Source: Saururus chinensis (Eukaryota; Streptophyta; Magnoliopsida; Piperales; Saururaceae). Taken from it: a stretch of 64,000 bases of DNA. Positions 11,617 to 23,769 of this stretch are shown piece after piece. A model generated the notes under the pieces. The model saw nothing but the letters and a program-made list of their open reading frames with translations. It was not told where the DNA came from and searched no databases. The DNA lies in the NCBI GenBank assembly GCA_035235625.1, contig CP141147.1:10653001-10717000 (forward strand), read 5' to 3'. Each line of letters opens with the position of its first letter. Position 1 is the first letter of the stretch. A program made the position numbers and the translations under genes.

Positions 11617-13187
11617 TTGCAACCAACTGGATCAAGTTCTCCTTCTTGCATGTTTTTTCCAATTAATGTGGGTGGTTTTGAACTCAAGCCAGGTGTAATT
11701 CAATTACTACCTAAATTTCATTGCTTAGATTCGGAAAGCCCATATTTGCATTTAAAAAAGTTTGAAGAGGTTTGTGCAACTTTGTCAAACCAAAATGTTT
11801 CAAATGATGTTATTAAATTAAAACTTTTTCCATTTTTTTTAAAGGAAAAAACAAAATATTGGTTAAATTCTTTGAAGCCAAGATCCATTGGAACATGGCA
11901 AGAAATGTAAAGAGAATTTTTAAAAAAGTTTTTCCCCATCCATAGAACTAATACACTTAGAAAGAGCATCATGAATTTTTCACAAAAAAAAAATTAGACT
12001 TTCTTTCAGTGTTGAGAAAGATTTAAAGAACTTTTGTTGTTGTGCCCACATCATGGATATGAAACATGTCGTACAATTTATTTCTTTTATAATGGCTTGA
12101 CTTCTCAAATGAGGCAATTTGTTGAAATGATGTGTAATGAAGAATTTTTAAATAAAGAACCTGAGGAAGCATGAGACTATTTTGATGTGTTTGCTGAAAA
12201 TACTCAATCATGGGAAGACTCTAATGAATTTGAAAGTAGTAATAAGACCAAATTTAATGGGACTACTAAGGGGGGCATGTACCTTCTTAAAGAGGAGGAT
12301 GATGTAAAAGCAAAAATTACAAGTTTAACTAGAAAAGTTAAAGCTATGGAATTTAATAGGGAAAATATGTCTAAAGCTTCTCCAAAAGTACAAGATATTT
12401 GTAGTATATGTGAGAGTGATGGACACCAAACACAGGATTGTCCGACAATCCCTGCTTTTCAAGTGTTGCATACTCAAGCAAATGCTATAAATACTTACAA
12501 AAGGACTTTTTCTTCTCCTTATTCTGAAACTTATACTCCTAATTGGAAAAATCATCCTAACTTTAGTTGGAGAATGAGTCTAATATGCAGGTACCCCCTT
12601 CTTCCTCAAATTATGTTACACCACATAAGAAGACTCTTGAAGACACATTGCAAGAATTCATGCAAAGTCAAGCAACAATCAACAACCAAATAATGCAAGC
12701 CATCAATGACTTGAAGACTTTTATCACTCAATTGACTACAACTTTGAGCATTCAAGAAAAAGGGAAGTTTCCTTCTCAACCTCAACCAAATCCTAAAGGT
12801 CAATTTGTAATTAAAAATTTAAATTCTTCAGGTTCACATGAAGAGCATGCTAAGTCCATCATCACTTTGAGAAGTGGAAAAGTCATTAACAAAGATATTC
12901 TAATGAAGGTTGTTGAACCTAAGGAATTTTTGAATCCTAAACATAATTATGAACTTGACAACTCCGATTGTGTTTCTCCTATTCCTCCTCCTTTTCCTCA
13001 AAGATTACAATCTTCTTCTAAATTAGTGCAAAATGGTGACATTTTTGAAATTTTTAAACAAGTGAAAATTAATATCCCTCTCTTGGATGTCATTAAACAA
13101 ATTCCATCTTATGCAAAAATTTTAAAAGACTTTTGTACAATCAAGCATAAACTACATGTACAAAAGAAGGCATTTTTGACAAAATAA
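11617..13187 (+). pseudogene. Retrotransposon gag, decayed
   Basis: The frame starts in a gag capsid-like domain (FELKPGVIQLLPKFHCLDSE, then LHLKKFEEVC). It is broken at 11908 (TAA where Gln or Glu is expected), around 11980-12020 and at 12172 (TGA where Trp is expected in EEA-W-DYF). It continues open from 12187 with a CCHC knuckle C-x2-C-x4-H-x4-C (CSICESDGHQTQDC). A frame change near 12570 leads into the open stretch 12567-13187, which carries the linker typical of this family (ITLRSGK). Gag coats the RNA in virus-like particles. Several of the stops fit C-to-T or G-to-A changes. Confidence 0.75.
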
Positions 13188-13199
13188 GTAAGTGTAATT

Positions 13200-13808
13200 T
13201 TGCAACAAAACACCCCACCCAAATATAAAGATCATGGTTGTCTAACCATATCTTGTATAATTGAGAATTATAGAATTGAAAAAGCTTTGCTTGATCTTGG
13301 GGCAAGTGTAAATCTTTTGCCTTTTTTTGTTTATGAGCAATTAGGTCTAGCAGATTTGAAACCCACCAACATAACACTTCAACTTGCTGACCGCTCAATC
13401 AAAAGGCCAAGAGGAATAGTGGAAGATGTCCTTGTTTAATAAGTGGACAAATTCTATTTTTCAATGGATTTCATTGTTTTAGACCCACAACCGGTTTCAA
13501 ATGCATCTTCTCAAATCCCTGTGATTTTAGGTCGTCTATTCCTTACTACATCTAATGTTCTAATAAATTGTTAGAATGGAGTGATGAGACTTTCTTTTGG
13601 GAACCTGACATGTGAGTTAAATGTATTTGATGCCAGTAGACAACTATCAGACTTCGATGATACTTTTGAGGTTGACATGGTTGAGAGTCTAGTGGAGGAT
13701 GCTTTTCCTTTTATTTATTCTGATGATCCACTAAATATTTGCTTAACTTACTCTAATTTGATTAGAATTGATAAAGAAAAGATAATTGCTTTGAAAGACC
13801 CTGGATGA
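13200..13808 (+). pseudogene. Retrotransposon aspartic protease region, decayed
   Basis: This lies in the same frame as the end of gag. The active-site region reads ALLDLGASVNLLP, where functional retroviral-type proteases have D-[ST/L]-G-A; here it is D-L-G-A, as in many Athila/Tat copies. Stops at 13437 and near 13572 interrupt the frame, then MRLSFGNLTCELNVF continues to 13808. The frame ends just before the satellite array, with no polymerase following. Confidence 0.7.
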
Positions 13809-13841
13809 GTTTCGATGGAGGTGTGTCTGGTTAATATAACA

Positions 13842-15608
13842 ATTTATGCACATTCTTAACTTACTTTAATTTTAATCGATTAAAAGGATATAACTTGACC
13901 AAAAGTGGTCCAATTGGTTTGTTGTTTAGTGTATTTAATTCATTTCTACAAACTTAGCAAATGAGTAAGTATTTATTTAAAACAATTAAATATACATTTG
14001 TGTCGAACTTTGGTTTTTTTCTTCAAAATCTAAATAAATGAATGAAATTATATAAGTTAAGGAAGAACGGTCAAATTGTGGTTTCACTTTATCAATTTAA
14101 TTCGTTATTACGAATGTAATAAGAGAATGAGAGGCTTCTTTAAACTTTAAAATATATAAGGATTTATACACATTCTTAATTTACTTAGGTTTTAATTGAT
14201 TAAAATGATATAATTTAACTAATAGTAGTCCAATTTTTCGTCATTTAGTGCATTTGATTTAATTATTCAAACTTAGCGAATTAGTACATATTTTTTTAAA
14301 AAAATATTAAATATATATTTGTAATGAGCTTCGAAACTTTGTTCTAAATCTAGTTTAGCTAATGAAATCATATAAGTTATGGAAGAATGGTTAAATTGTG
14401 GTATAACTTTGTCCATCCCATTTGTTATTATGAACATAACAAATGAATGAGAGGTCTCTTTTAATGATTTGCGCACATTCTTAATATACTTCAGTTTTAA
14501 TCAATTAAAAGGGTATAACTAAACAGAAAGTGATCTGATTGGTTCGTCATTTAGTACATTTGATTCATTTTTTCAAACTTAGCAAATGAGTACATATTTT
14601 TTAAAAGTAATTAAATAGACATTCGTGACAACCTTTGGTGCTTTGTTCTAAATTTGGTTAAGTAAATGAAATATTATAAGTTAAGAATGGTTAAATTGTG
14701 GTATTACTTTAACAATTTGATTCGTTACTACGAATGTAACAAATGAATGGGAGTACTCTTCAAACTTTAAAAATTAAAATAATTTTTGCACATTCTTAAC
14801 TTACTTCAGTTTTAATCGATAAATTGGATATAACTTGACCAAAAGTGGTCTGATTGGTTCATCATTTTATTCATTCTTTCAAACTTAGCGAATGAGTATG
14901 CATTTATTTAAAATAATTAAATACACATTCATGACAAGCTTTGGTGGTTTGATCTAAATCTAGTTAACTAAATTAAATCATATAAGTTATGGAAGAACGG
15001 TCAAATTGTGGTATCACTTTGTCCATTTCATTCGTTATTACGAACGTAACAAATGATTAGGAGGTCTCTTTGAACTTTAAACGATATAAAGATTTGTGCA
15101 CATCTTAATGGACTTTGGTTTTAATTGATTAAATGGATATAACTTTGCTAAGTGTGGTCCTATTGGTTCGTCGCTTAGTTGCATTTTATTCATTTTTACA
15201 AACTTAGTGATTGAGTACGTATTTGTTTGAAACAATTAAATATACATTTGTGACGAGTTTTAATGTTTTGTTCTAAATCTAGTTAAGCGAATGAAATCAT
15301 ATGAGTTAAGGAAAAATAGCCAAATTGTAGTGTAACTTTGTCCATTTGATTCGTTATTACGAACGTAACAAATGAATGTGAGGTCTTTTTAAACTTTAGA
15401 CGATATAATAATTTTTGCACATTCATAACTTACTTTGGTTTTAATCGATTAAAATGATATAACTTAACCAAAACTGGTTTGATTAGCTCATCATTTAGTA
15501 CATTTGATTCATTCTTTTGAACTTAGCAAATGAGTACGTATTTATTTAAAATAATTAAATATATATTGATGACGAGCTTTGGTGCTTTGTTCTAAATGTA
15601 GTTATGCG
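13842..15608. repeat. Satellite array, about 5.6 units of ~313 bp
   Basis: Units start near 13842, 14162, 14466, 14782, 15092 and 15411, giving spacings of 320, 304, 316, 310 and 319 bp; the last unit is partial. Landmarks recur in order in each unit: GCACATTCTTAACTTACTT, TTTTAATCGATTAAA, GGTCxxATTGGTTCxTCATTTAG, AAACTTAGCxAATGAGTA, TTTAAAATAATTAAATA, GAACGGTCAAATTGTGGT and CGTTATTACGAACGTAAC, the last being almost palindromic. Units have clearly diverged from each other. The array follows directly on the truncated retrotransposon. Confidence 0.85.
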
Positions 15609-18011
15609 AATGCTTTTTGGGCAAAACCATTCCGATCTTCCCTCAAAATCTCATAAAACTTCAAGCAAGCATCATCTAAAATTTAAACATGATAGATCTG
15701 ACATAACTCATGCATATTCATGTCAATACATCATTAAAACACATATTCAAGAAGATTTAAGGTCACACATCCAACACACTTCAAATTTTTTATTCCACAC
15801 ACAATCCATGATGTTAATATAAGGAAAACCTCATCAAATAAAAACCTTTTACCTCAAATTAGTAGGTAGTCCCTTTAATCTCTTCCCAAACTCAAGGAAT
15901 CCATAACTAACAAATTAGGTCACATTAGCCCTAAGCAAAAATTACACTTTTTCCACCAAATAGATACTTAAAACCACTAAATGGACGATAAATCAATCAT
16001 TCCCTTGTGCCCAAACATGAATCACAAGAGTAGAAATAAAAAAATAAAGATCTTGGGTTTCAAAACGGGGAAAAAAATGAGATTTGAAGAAGAGAATACA
16101 TGAAATCACATTCAAGAGAAGAAGAACATGAGATTGAAGGTGAGAACATAAGAAATCATAAAGGAACTCGATTGATTTACCTTAGATGAAGTTTTCCTTT
16201 CTTGAGAGGGGGGTAGAGCACGATAGACCCAAATAGGAGAATGACCAAAGCGAATATATATACAAGTGTGTAAGTAAGTGGGGCCTGCATAGGCCTAGCA
16301 AAGGAACTAGTGACCCACCTTGGAAAATGGACTAAAATGAATATAACAAGGCCTAAGCCCATTTAAAATTTCAAATTAAGGTCTTGCGGTCCAGAAGTTG
16401 GTGAGATGCCAAAGATGATCGTGGGTCGTAGAGTGGGGTCCACTTCCTTAATACAAGAAATTATATGGAAATTACAACAATTAGTATGGGAACAAGAGGT
16501 GGTTTATGTTATGCAATAATGTTTTCTCTAAAACTTTAAAATAAGACCAACAAAAATTCATAATCAAACCAAACCATCACATAATAATGCAAATAATAAT
16601 AATATTTTTTGGGTCTCACAACAGCGCCCGCCTTGCTTTCCACTGTTTTGATGTAGGAATTGACTTCATTTATGTCCTTTAGCAAGTCATATAGGATTAT
16701 AAGTGTTAAAATTCAGGGAATATGAACTATTTGCATCTTAGGCAAGGTAATATGAGAAAAACTCTACGACCTACTTTAAATACTGTGTTCAAGAGTTTGA
16801 GATAGAGACTATGTGCAATTTGACTCCTATCCATCATCACCAATATATAGAGGATGAGGAAATAAAGAGAGTGATTACAAAGGAGACGACTTTAAATGAC
16901 ATTGCTGATGAATATTACTAGTTATATGTGTTGGTAGTTTGAAATTGAGGCATCTTCTTATGACATATTATTTGCCACTGAAAACTTTTGTACATAAATT
17001 TATTTTCAATTTCCTATTTTATGTATGCTTGTGGCTATTATGCTATTTGGTTTTGGTTCTTTTCTTTGTTAATTTATAATAAAAGGGGGAGAAAAGTTGT
17101 GATGACACGATTACATAATTATTTGTGCTTTATTGATTTCACACATATTTGTTTGAGTAGAACTATGCAAAATATTATTGATTGTGATATAACATCATTA
17201 TATAGGTTTGGTTGGCAACCACTTGTAAGATTAAATTGTCTAAGGAAAATTTTGGGTAATGTTAGGAAAATGATTGATGCATTGGAGTTTTATTTTTTAT
17301 ATTTTCAATCATATATGCTTTTCCATGAAATTGCAAAAAATAAAGATGTTAAAGACAAAATATATGCTTACAAAAAACAAGAAGAAACAATATAAATAAA
17401 ATAACTACATTATTGTCTAAGTTTTTCTAAAACTAATTTACCTGATAGTCTTTTGTATATCTCATAATTATAATATAAAATAAATTGGTGTAAAGAACTT
17501 TTAAATTCAGACTATTTGACCCATATTTTATACTATAAATCCCTATTTTACCTTTATTTGACTCATCTCAATACCCTAAGTCAAAGATGTTAAAATCATA
17601 ACACTATTTTTAAGTTTATTGATTTTAATTTTATAATATTATATTTTAAACTCTTGATGTAACCGGGAATTTTCTAAATTTTTGAAATTAGCCATGCGGA
17701 AAATAGGGTATTTAACCCCTCGACATTCTTGTAAGAATAACTTGCACAATAGATGGAATTTAGAGTTGAGACCTATATGGATATAAAATAAACAAAAAGA
17801 GCTTCAAAATATCACCAAGAACGTGTGAATCGAAGTTTGGATGACCAAGTGCTAATCATAAATTGGCCAGCAAGCATCGTGCCACGATGGTCAGGCAATT
17901 TTTGCTAGCAACGCATAGGCCATTGCTGCTGTTGGCACTCAGACTCGGTGATAGTAAGGGAGTGACAACGACCCAAACCACTCAAAGCTCTAAGGGAGTA
18001 TTACACTCCCA
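15609..18011. other. Unassigned region, including a possible LTR edge at 16621
   Basis: About 15640-16620 is non-coding and ends in TTTTTTGGGTCTCACA. Read from the minus strand it begins TGTGAGACCC, a common start of plant LTRs, so a decayed LTR is possible; no target duplication was found. An open frame at 16988-17395 has no recognisable domain and AT-rich codon use, so I do not call it a gene. 17400-18011 shows nothing recognisable apart from leading into the gag relic. Confidence 0.3.
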
Positions 18012-19073
18012 ATGAGTACACCTCCCCTTCATGCATTAGGCTGCCAGTGGTCACTGCTCAAAATTATGAAATTAAGCCGAATGTTAATTCAAATGCTTCC
18101 ATCTTTTTATGGACTTAATAATGAAAACCCGTATAGGCACCTAGATGACTTCTTAGAAATATGCACAAACTTTAAGCTCTCAAATTTAACCGATGAGTCT
18201 GTTAAACTTCACATTTTTCCTTTCACTTTGAAAGATAAGGCTAAGGAATGACTTTACTCTTTAGAGCCAGACACCATCACAACTTCGGCCCAAATACAAC
18301 AAAAGTTCCTAAAAAAATACTTCCCCATAGGAAAGACCAACCAAATGAGAAAGGTCATAACCACTTTTGCCCAACCTCCCACTGAACAGTTCCATGAGAG
18401 TTAGGATAGACTTAAGGACCTTCTTAGGAGGTGTCCTCATCATGTTGTCCCTAAGTGGCAATTAGTGCAACATTTTTATGAGGGTCTTACTGAACAAAAC
18501 CGTCATCTTGTTGATGCAAGTTGTGGGGGTACCTTTTTGCTAAAAAATGAAAATGAGGCATAGAAACTTTTTGAGGACTTGAGTGAAAATTCTCTTCAAT
18601 ATGCTGCATTGAATAGAAATGAGAGTGGACTATCTACCTTGAACAATGCTCCCTCTAGGGGTGGCTTGTATGAAGTCAAAAACCTATTAGACCTCTCCTC
18701 CAAAGTTGATACTTTGAGTAGGAAGCTGGACCTCCTTATGACTTCCACCCATCAACCCACTCCCTTCACTCAAGATGCATGCACAATATGCCTTAGCCCA
18801 GCCCATATTATCATGGAGTGCTCATCTGCCTCTCAATTTTCTGAGCTTGTCCAAGACCATATGAATGCTACCCAATCCTTCCCTAGGGCTGAGAATAATC
18901 CATTTTCACACACATATAACCCTAGGTGGAGGAATTATCCTAACTTTTCCTTGCGGGCACAAAACCAAGGGGTTGTAGGCAACCAACCCCCTAGACAACC
19001 ATTCCAAGTCCTACTAGCCCATATCCACCAACCTCAAGTCCAACATCCATATGTCAATCCAAATTATACATAG
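18012..19073 (+). pseudogene. Second Ty3/gypsy gag relic, one frame with three nonsense codons
   Basis: A single reading frame of 354 codons runs without frameshift and is interrupted only by TGA at 18249, TAG at 18402 and TAG at 18561. It shows the capsid-like region (MLPSFYGLNNENPYRHLDDF, then LRRCPHHVVPKWQ), a spacer, and a zinc-knuckle region with Cys residues in DACTICLSPAHIIMEC. It is related to the gag at 11617 but clearly a different family. The contexts E-stop-LYSLEP, HES-stop-DRLKDLL and EA-stop-KLFEDL are positions where this family has tryptophan. Protease and pol are missing downstream. Confidence 0.8.
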
Positions 19074-19370
19074 AAAGATATGGTGGAAATACTAAATCTG
19101 TGTCAATCTATCTAAATCAGCTTCTTTCCTAATTTAGTTCTCTTTACACAAATCTCAAATCAAACAGGTCCACAAGGTTGTGTTCGACCATTCCATGCAT
19201 GTTTAGACTATTAAGAGCTCATTCTTGACTTTTAAATAGCTTTGGGTAGTTAGGCTTCACTTTTTCTTCTAGTTGGATCCTGTTGAAGCCTGTTTAGACA
19301 TGTAAACTTAATTAAGGTCCAACTAACCTATTCAAAACATAAATAACCCAAATAAGCAATGAATTAACAC
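19074..19370. other. Non-coding stretch between gag relic and copia LTR
   Basis: No coding region is seen. It does not match the corresponding part of the other copia LTR (29388-29714 plus 47379-47483), so it is foreign to that element or belongs to the sequence that replaced the LTR end. Confidence 0.35.
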
Positions 19371-19429
19371 AAAATAGGATTGCAATTTGAAATGTGAAAT
19401 ATTTAATTGAACATTATTTTAGTGCATCA
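19371..19429. repeat. 59-bp segment shared with 40755-40814
   Basis: The segment AAAATAGGATTGCAATTT...TTTTAGTGCATCA is about 93% identical to one inside the gypsy element (40755-40814). Here it abuts the truncated edge of the copia 3' LTR. Confidence 0.8.
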
Positions 19430-19991
19430 TTTCACACCAAAACCCAATGAGGAGGCCGAACCAAGCAAAGGGAGAGGGGGGGATTGGGAGAAGAGAGAGG
19501 AGAGGGGGCAGACTTATTAGGGCTCCTCTCCCACCTCTTTCCCTTTAAATACTCCTCCTTCTCTAATTAGGCTGGGCTTATAAACAGGCTTTTGGGCTTT
19601 CCTATAATGGGTATTCTCTGCTAAGCTTTCAAGCTTAATTAAAGAGGGTCATACACAACGGGAGCGGGCTCTGTCTCTCAGAGCCCGTGAAGGCTTGGAC
19701 CCCCAGCACACAGCGAAGCCCATGACAGAGTCAACCCCTTGCTAACCACGAGTCCCACCATCGATACATAATTTGCATGTCTGGGCCCCACAATGTGTTA
19801 ATGCACATCCGAGTCACATGCCTAGTGTGAATGTGTGATGTAGGTGGGTCCCAATCAAATTAGTGTAACGATGGTTCATGTGGGGTTTTCACGACTGCCC
19901 CCACCACCCTTGGACCCCATGGCCTATTCTGGTTCACCCAGACCGACTAATGTGGACCGAAATGGGCCTGAGCCCATACCATGGTCCAACA
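19430..19991 (-). repeat. Copia 3' LTR, truncated
   Basis: This matches 47484-48034 over its whole length: TTTCACACCAAAACCCAATG at one end and ATGGTCCAACA at the other (ATGGTCCATCA in the other LTR). The element-proximal end is TGTTGGACC on the minus strand. The outer ~430 bp of the LTR, including the CA end, are missing and replaced by unrelated sequence. Confidence 0.85.
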
Positions 19992-20005
19992 TCCCCCACT
20001 ATGGG
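19992..20005 (-). other. Polypurine tract of the copia element
   Basis: On the minus strand CCCATAGTGGGGGA directly precedes the TGTTGG start of the 3' LTR, the position and composition expected of the plus-strand primer of reverse transcription. Confidence 0.75.
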
Positions 20006-20148
20006 TGAAGGGCTCATCTAGTCCAACAACTACTTGCGCTAGTCATAACGAAGACCAATTCTATGAGCATGCTTAGAAAATAGATCTGTCATGAAGGCCT
20101 TAGTGAATGGATCCACCAACATCTCAGTAGTAGGGATATGACTCACAT

Positions 20149-20945
20149 TCACTTTTCCCCTCTGTAGTATGTCGAAGGTGTAATATGCACTTCAATGTGC
20201 TTACCTCTGGCACTGATCTCCCCATTCTTAAGTGTCGACACTCTTGCCAAATTATCACAATAAATTTGGACAAGAGCATCAGTCCGGTCTTTTAGCCCCA
20301 ATCTTGCTAAAAACTTCTTTATCCATACTGCCTGGGAAGCTGCAATACTGTATGCATATAATTCAACTTCCATCGTAGACTTAGAAACACTCTTCTGTTT
20401 CTTACTCGCCCATGATATAGCCCCGCCTCCAAATATGAAGACAAATCTGGCAATGGATTTCCTGTCATTTGGATCCCCCGTATAGTCTGAATCACAATAT
20501 CCAGCCAATGACAGAGTTTCTGCCTAATAGGTGAGTTTTAAACTCTTAGACCCTAAAAGGTACTGAAATACCCTCTTCACCGCTTGCAAGTGCTGAAGAC
20601 CAAGGTCGCTTGGTAACGGCTCAACAAGCCTACCACAAAACTTAAATAAGGCCTCGTACATGTCATGACATACATCAAGCTGCCAATAGCCTCTGCATAT
20701 GGCACTGACTCCATCTGGAGTCAGTCTTTCTCAATCCAATGAGCCAAACTCTTAGACAACACCATACCCTTGTAAATAGGGGACTCAATGGTTTTCTAAC
20801 CAATGACATTGAAGCGTTTGAGAACACTCTCTATGTATGACTCTTGAGATATTGTAAGCTTTCTAGCATTTCTATCTCTATCAATTTTTATCCCGAGGAT
20901 GTAATCTCAAACTGGGTTTTGAGTCATTCCTTTAAAATGACTATC
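20149..20945 (-). pseudogene. Copia RNase H and C-terminal reverse transcriptase, decayed
   Basis: The minus strand encodes the end of RT (DYILGIKIDRDRNARKL, then EAIGSLMYVMTCTRPYL) and RNase H (GYCDSDYTGDPNDRKS, SWASKKQKSVSKSTMEVE, KHIEVH). The D/E/D residues of RNase H are visible in GYCDSDY, MEVE and YCDN. Stops interrupt the frame. RT continues on the far side of the insertion at 25576; removing 20946-25575 and one CTATC copy joins GNDLSMI to the next codons. Confidence 0.85.
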
Positions 20946-22844
20946 TGTAATGTCCCAGAATTTTCTATGATTTTCCTGCTATTTTTCTGGTCATTTTCGG
21001 CGGGAAAATGTGACGCTACGGTGTATTCGTATTTATGTTTTTTTCCCCCGTATTTAAACCTGTAGAGTCGGGTGTGGGGCTTAGTCGCAGGCCGCGGGCC
21101 TCGCTGCGCGCTTATGGCGCGAATTTTGGAGGTATAACGCGTAACCAATGAGTTAACGCGCATTAGGGACATGAATGTAAAAATAAAAAAGGTGAATAGT
21201 GAAATCACGGCTTAAAAAGCCATCTCCAGTAAGTTTTTCCAAAAACTTACAGAACCGACATCCAGAAGAAATTTTACGTCCAGTGAGTTTTTAGAAAACC
21301 CGAGCCCATTTCCGGTCACCCCGTTCTCCCTCTTCCGTCATCGGATTCCAGCGGTTCTTGTTCAGATCTACTTTGCCTCACTGCCACGAGTCCATAGACA
21401 CCGGCTATGACCGCCGCCACGGCCTCTTCGCTCCTCCATGAGGTACCGAACCTTTTTCGGGTTTTTTCTCTCCTTTAATCCCGTTTTTGAACTGTGGGTG
21501 TATGATTTTGACGTCGTTTGCGGCCGCTCTCAACTAGACTTATGTTTAGTTGGCCGCTAGGAACCCATAGACGCTGGCTAGAGCCACCGCCGTGCTTTCT
21601 ACGCTCTGCTGTGAGCTACCGATCTTTTGGTCGGGTTTTGTTCTCTTTTTGCATCTCACTGTCTGTGAGATTGTTTTGGACGCCGGTGTGTTTTTGGTCA
21701 TTGTCCGGCCACCGGATAGACTCCGTCCAGCCTACCTCAGCCCAGTGTTGTTAGGGGGTTGCCATTTTCGACCCCGCCCCACCCCTATTGCCTTGCTCCA
21801 CCCGATTAGACGCTTTGGGTGCGTCTCGGTTCGTTAGCATCGGCGAGCCGTGGGCCATTTGGCCATTGTGGGCTCTTCCCCGGCTCGGTGACAGTGAGGG
21901 CCAGCCCCGATTGGCCCGAGTCTACACTCCGCTCGGAATGGGCCGCTTGCCCTACACTATACCATGCGTGATGTACAGCCGCCCGCACTACATGTGTTAG
22001 CTGTGGGTGGCGATAGGCGATGTCGCCGCTTTGATTAGCCACTGCTAGGGGCCTTAGCCTTGACAGCCTTTGGTGGGCCTTGGGCCGCCCCTATTCAGCC
22101 CTCTCCCCCGCCCCTTTGGGCCACGGGTGTATGTAGCCGTGTGTGCATGTGGCCACGCATGTGTTTCTGGGCTTAGGTGCCGCTTTTGTGCCGCCTGACC
22201 ATCGGATGGTTGTGCCATCGAGTGGAGTTGACACATAGCCCTCCACCACCTCTCATCTGTCCTTGAGCGTTGCCCCACGCTCTCCGCCCTTATGTGGGCC
22301 TTGGTTGACCGAAATCGTCGCCGTTGGGTGCTGTCCACGGCCAATTTTGATGTCTTGTGGCCGGCTGAGCACGTCTTAGCCACTGGACGATCTTCAGTGA
22401 GTACACCCTCGACATCTGGTCGCACCGCCACATGTGTTGGCACAATATTTCTCCCAGCCGCCCTAGGTGCCGCCGTGGATCGCGGGTTTTGCCGCATTGA
22501 TTCTGACACCCCGTTTGGCCGTGACTAGTTCCGGCGCTTCCTAAAATCCTCGAGATAGCAGCTCTCTTCACTTGGCAAAGCTTTTGGCCGCCAACTCCGT
22601 CGCCGACGCTGCCACCGTCGTGCGCTCGCCATCAAACGTCATGATTACGAGGTAGGGGAGCTTTGAACTCGTAAATTCATGATAGCATGCTTTGAATGAG
22701 TAGCAGCATGCTAAGATTTTATAATTCCATGCTTTGGATGTTAAGTAACGATCCGATTACATGATGTGCATGTAAACATGATGATATGGTATGTTGAAAT
22801 GTATACGACATGCATGTTGGCTGTAAGTATGTTGGATGTAAGTA

Positions 22845-23065
22845 TGTGCTAGTGATGACTAGCGTGTTTGTTGGTGAGTTTCGTATGTTGATTGAGTATG
22901 TGCTAGTGATGGCTAGCGTGTATGTTAACGTATGTATGCATGTGCTAGTGATGGCTAGCGTGCATGTTTGAAGTATGTTTGGATTATGCATGTGCTAGTG
23001 ATGACTAGCGTGTATGTCTGACGTATGTAGGCATGTGCTAGTGATGGCTAGCGTGTATGTTAAAC
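22845..23065 (+). repeat. Short repeats with GCTAGTGATG(A/G)CTAGC core
   Basis: At least five copies of ATGTGCTAGTGATGxCTAGCGTG separated by 25-45 bp. In some copies GCTAGT-GATG-ACTAGC is a perfect 6-bp inverted repeat. Element 34328-39300 keeps two copies (about 36964 and 37019). Confidence 0.75.
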
Positions 23066-23769
23066 GTATGTTTGATGGCTATTGGCCGATGCTATGGATA
23101 TGTGTAAGTGTATGCAGGCAGAGGTATGGGCGATGGACAATAAGAGGTGACAGAAGTTTTGTCTGGATTTGGTTATGGATGTGTAAGCGTATGACGGATG
23201 ACAGAGGATATGAGTATGACGGGCGAGGTTTGGAGTGGATCGATTTGGATCAGGACATATGTTGGGGGACTGTTAGGCAGTAAGAGTGTGCATAAATGTA
23301 CAAGCATAACGTACGAATTATGAAGTGAAAAGTAAGCTCAATAAGTGAGGTATAAGTAAGAGGGTGATAACTGGGGTTGGCTCTGAGGAGCTTCATTTGA
23401 TGATGTAAGTGTAAGATGATTTGGCTATAAGGGGATGGCGGAGTATGTAAGACTATAAGATTTTGGTGTGTGGTGAGTTTTGATCCTGATATGGATGAGT
23501 TAAGGAAGTCTGCTGCCCCGATGAACTCGAGTTTCGGATCGGGCACAACTTCGGTTTGATCAGTGGAGCACGGTACGTTTGAGTGTTTGTGTGGCATAAT
23601 TATACCGCATAATGTACTTAATTCAAACTTGAATTATAAGCACAACTAATGATAGTGTTGTGAGTTTGAGACCTAAGGGTTCGATGGATTAAGTTTCGTG
23701 TTTGAGCTAGCCGATAATGAGTCGGCTAAGCATTTATCATGTCTTGCCATGGTGTTTATCCTGCGGGAT

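Larger units (their letters stand above)
10620..13838 (+). mobile_element. Truncated Tat/Athila-type Ty3/gypsy retrotransposon
   Basis: In order: an LTR-like stretch ending near ...GTAACAACA (about 11072), a tRNA-Asp primer site (11077-11096), a non-coding leader, gag (from 11617) and protease (to 13808). Reverse transcriptase, RNase H and integrase are absent; the element stops where the satellite array begins. The gag type and tRNA-Asp primer fit the Tat/Athila branch of non-chromodomain Ty3/gypsy elements. The left end (about 10620) is not marked by a clear TG or target duplication. Confidence 0.7.

Noticed and set aside
16988..17395. 135-residue open frame
   Set aside because: AT-rich, hydrophobic start, no recognisable domain or splice context; not supported as a gene.
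19085..19089. ATACT as the partner target duplication of the copia element (48035-48039)
   Set aside because: The sequence following 19089 is not the LTR end, since the 3' LTR is truncated at 19430; a 5-bp match is expected by chance.
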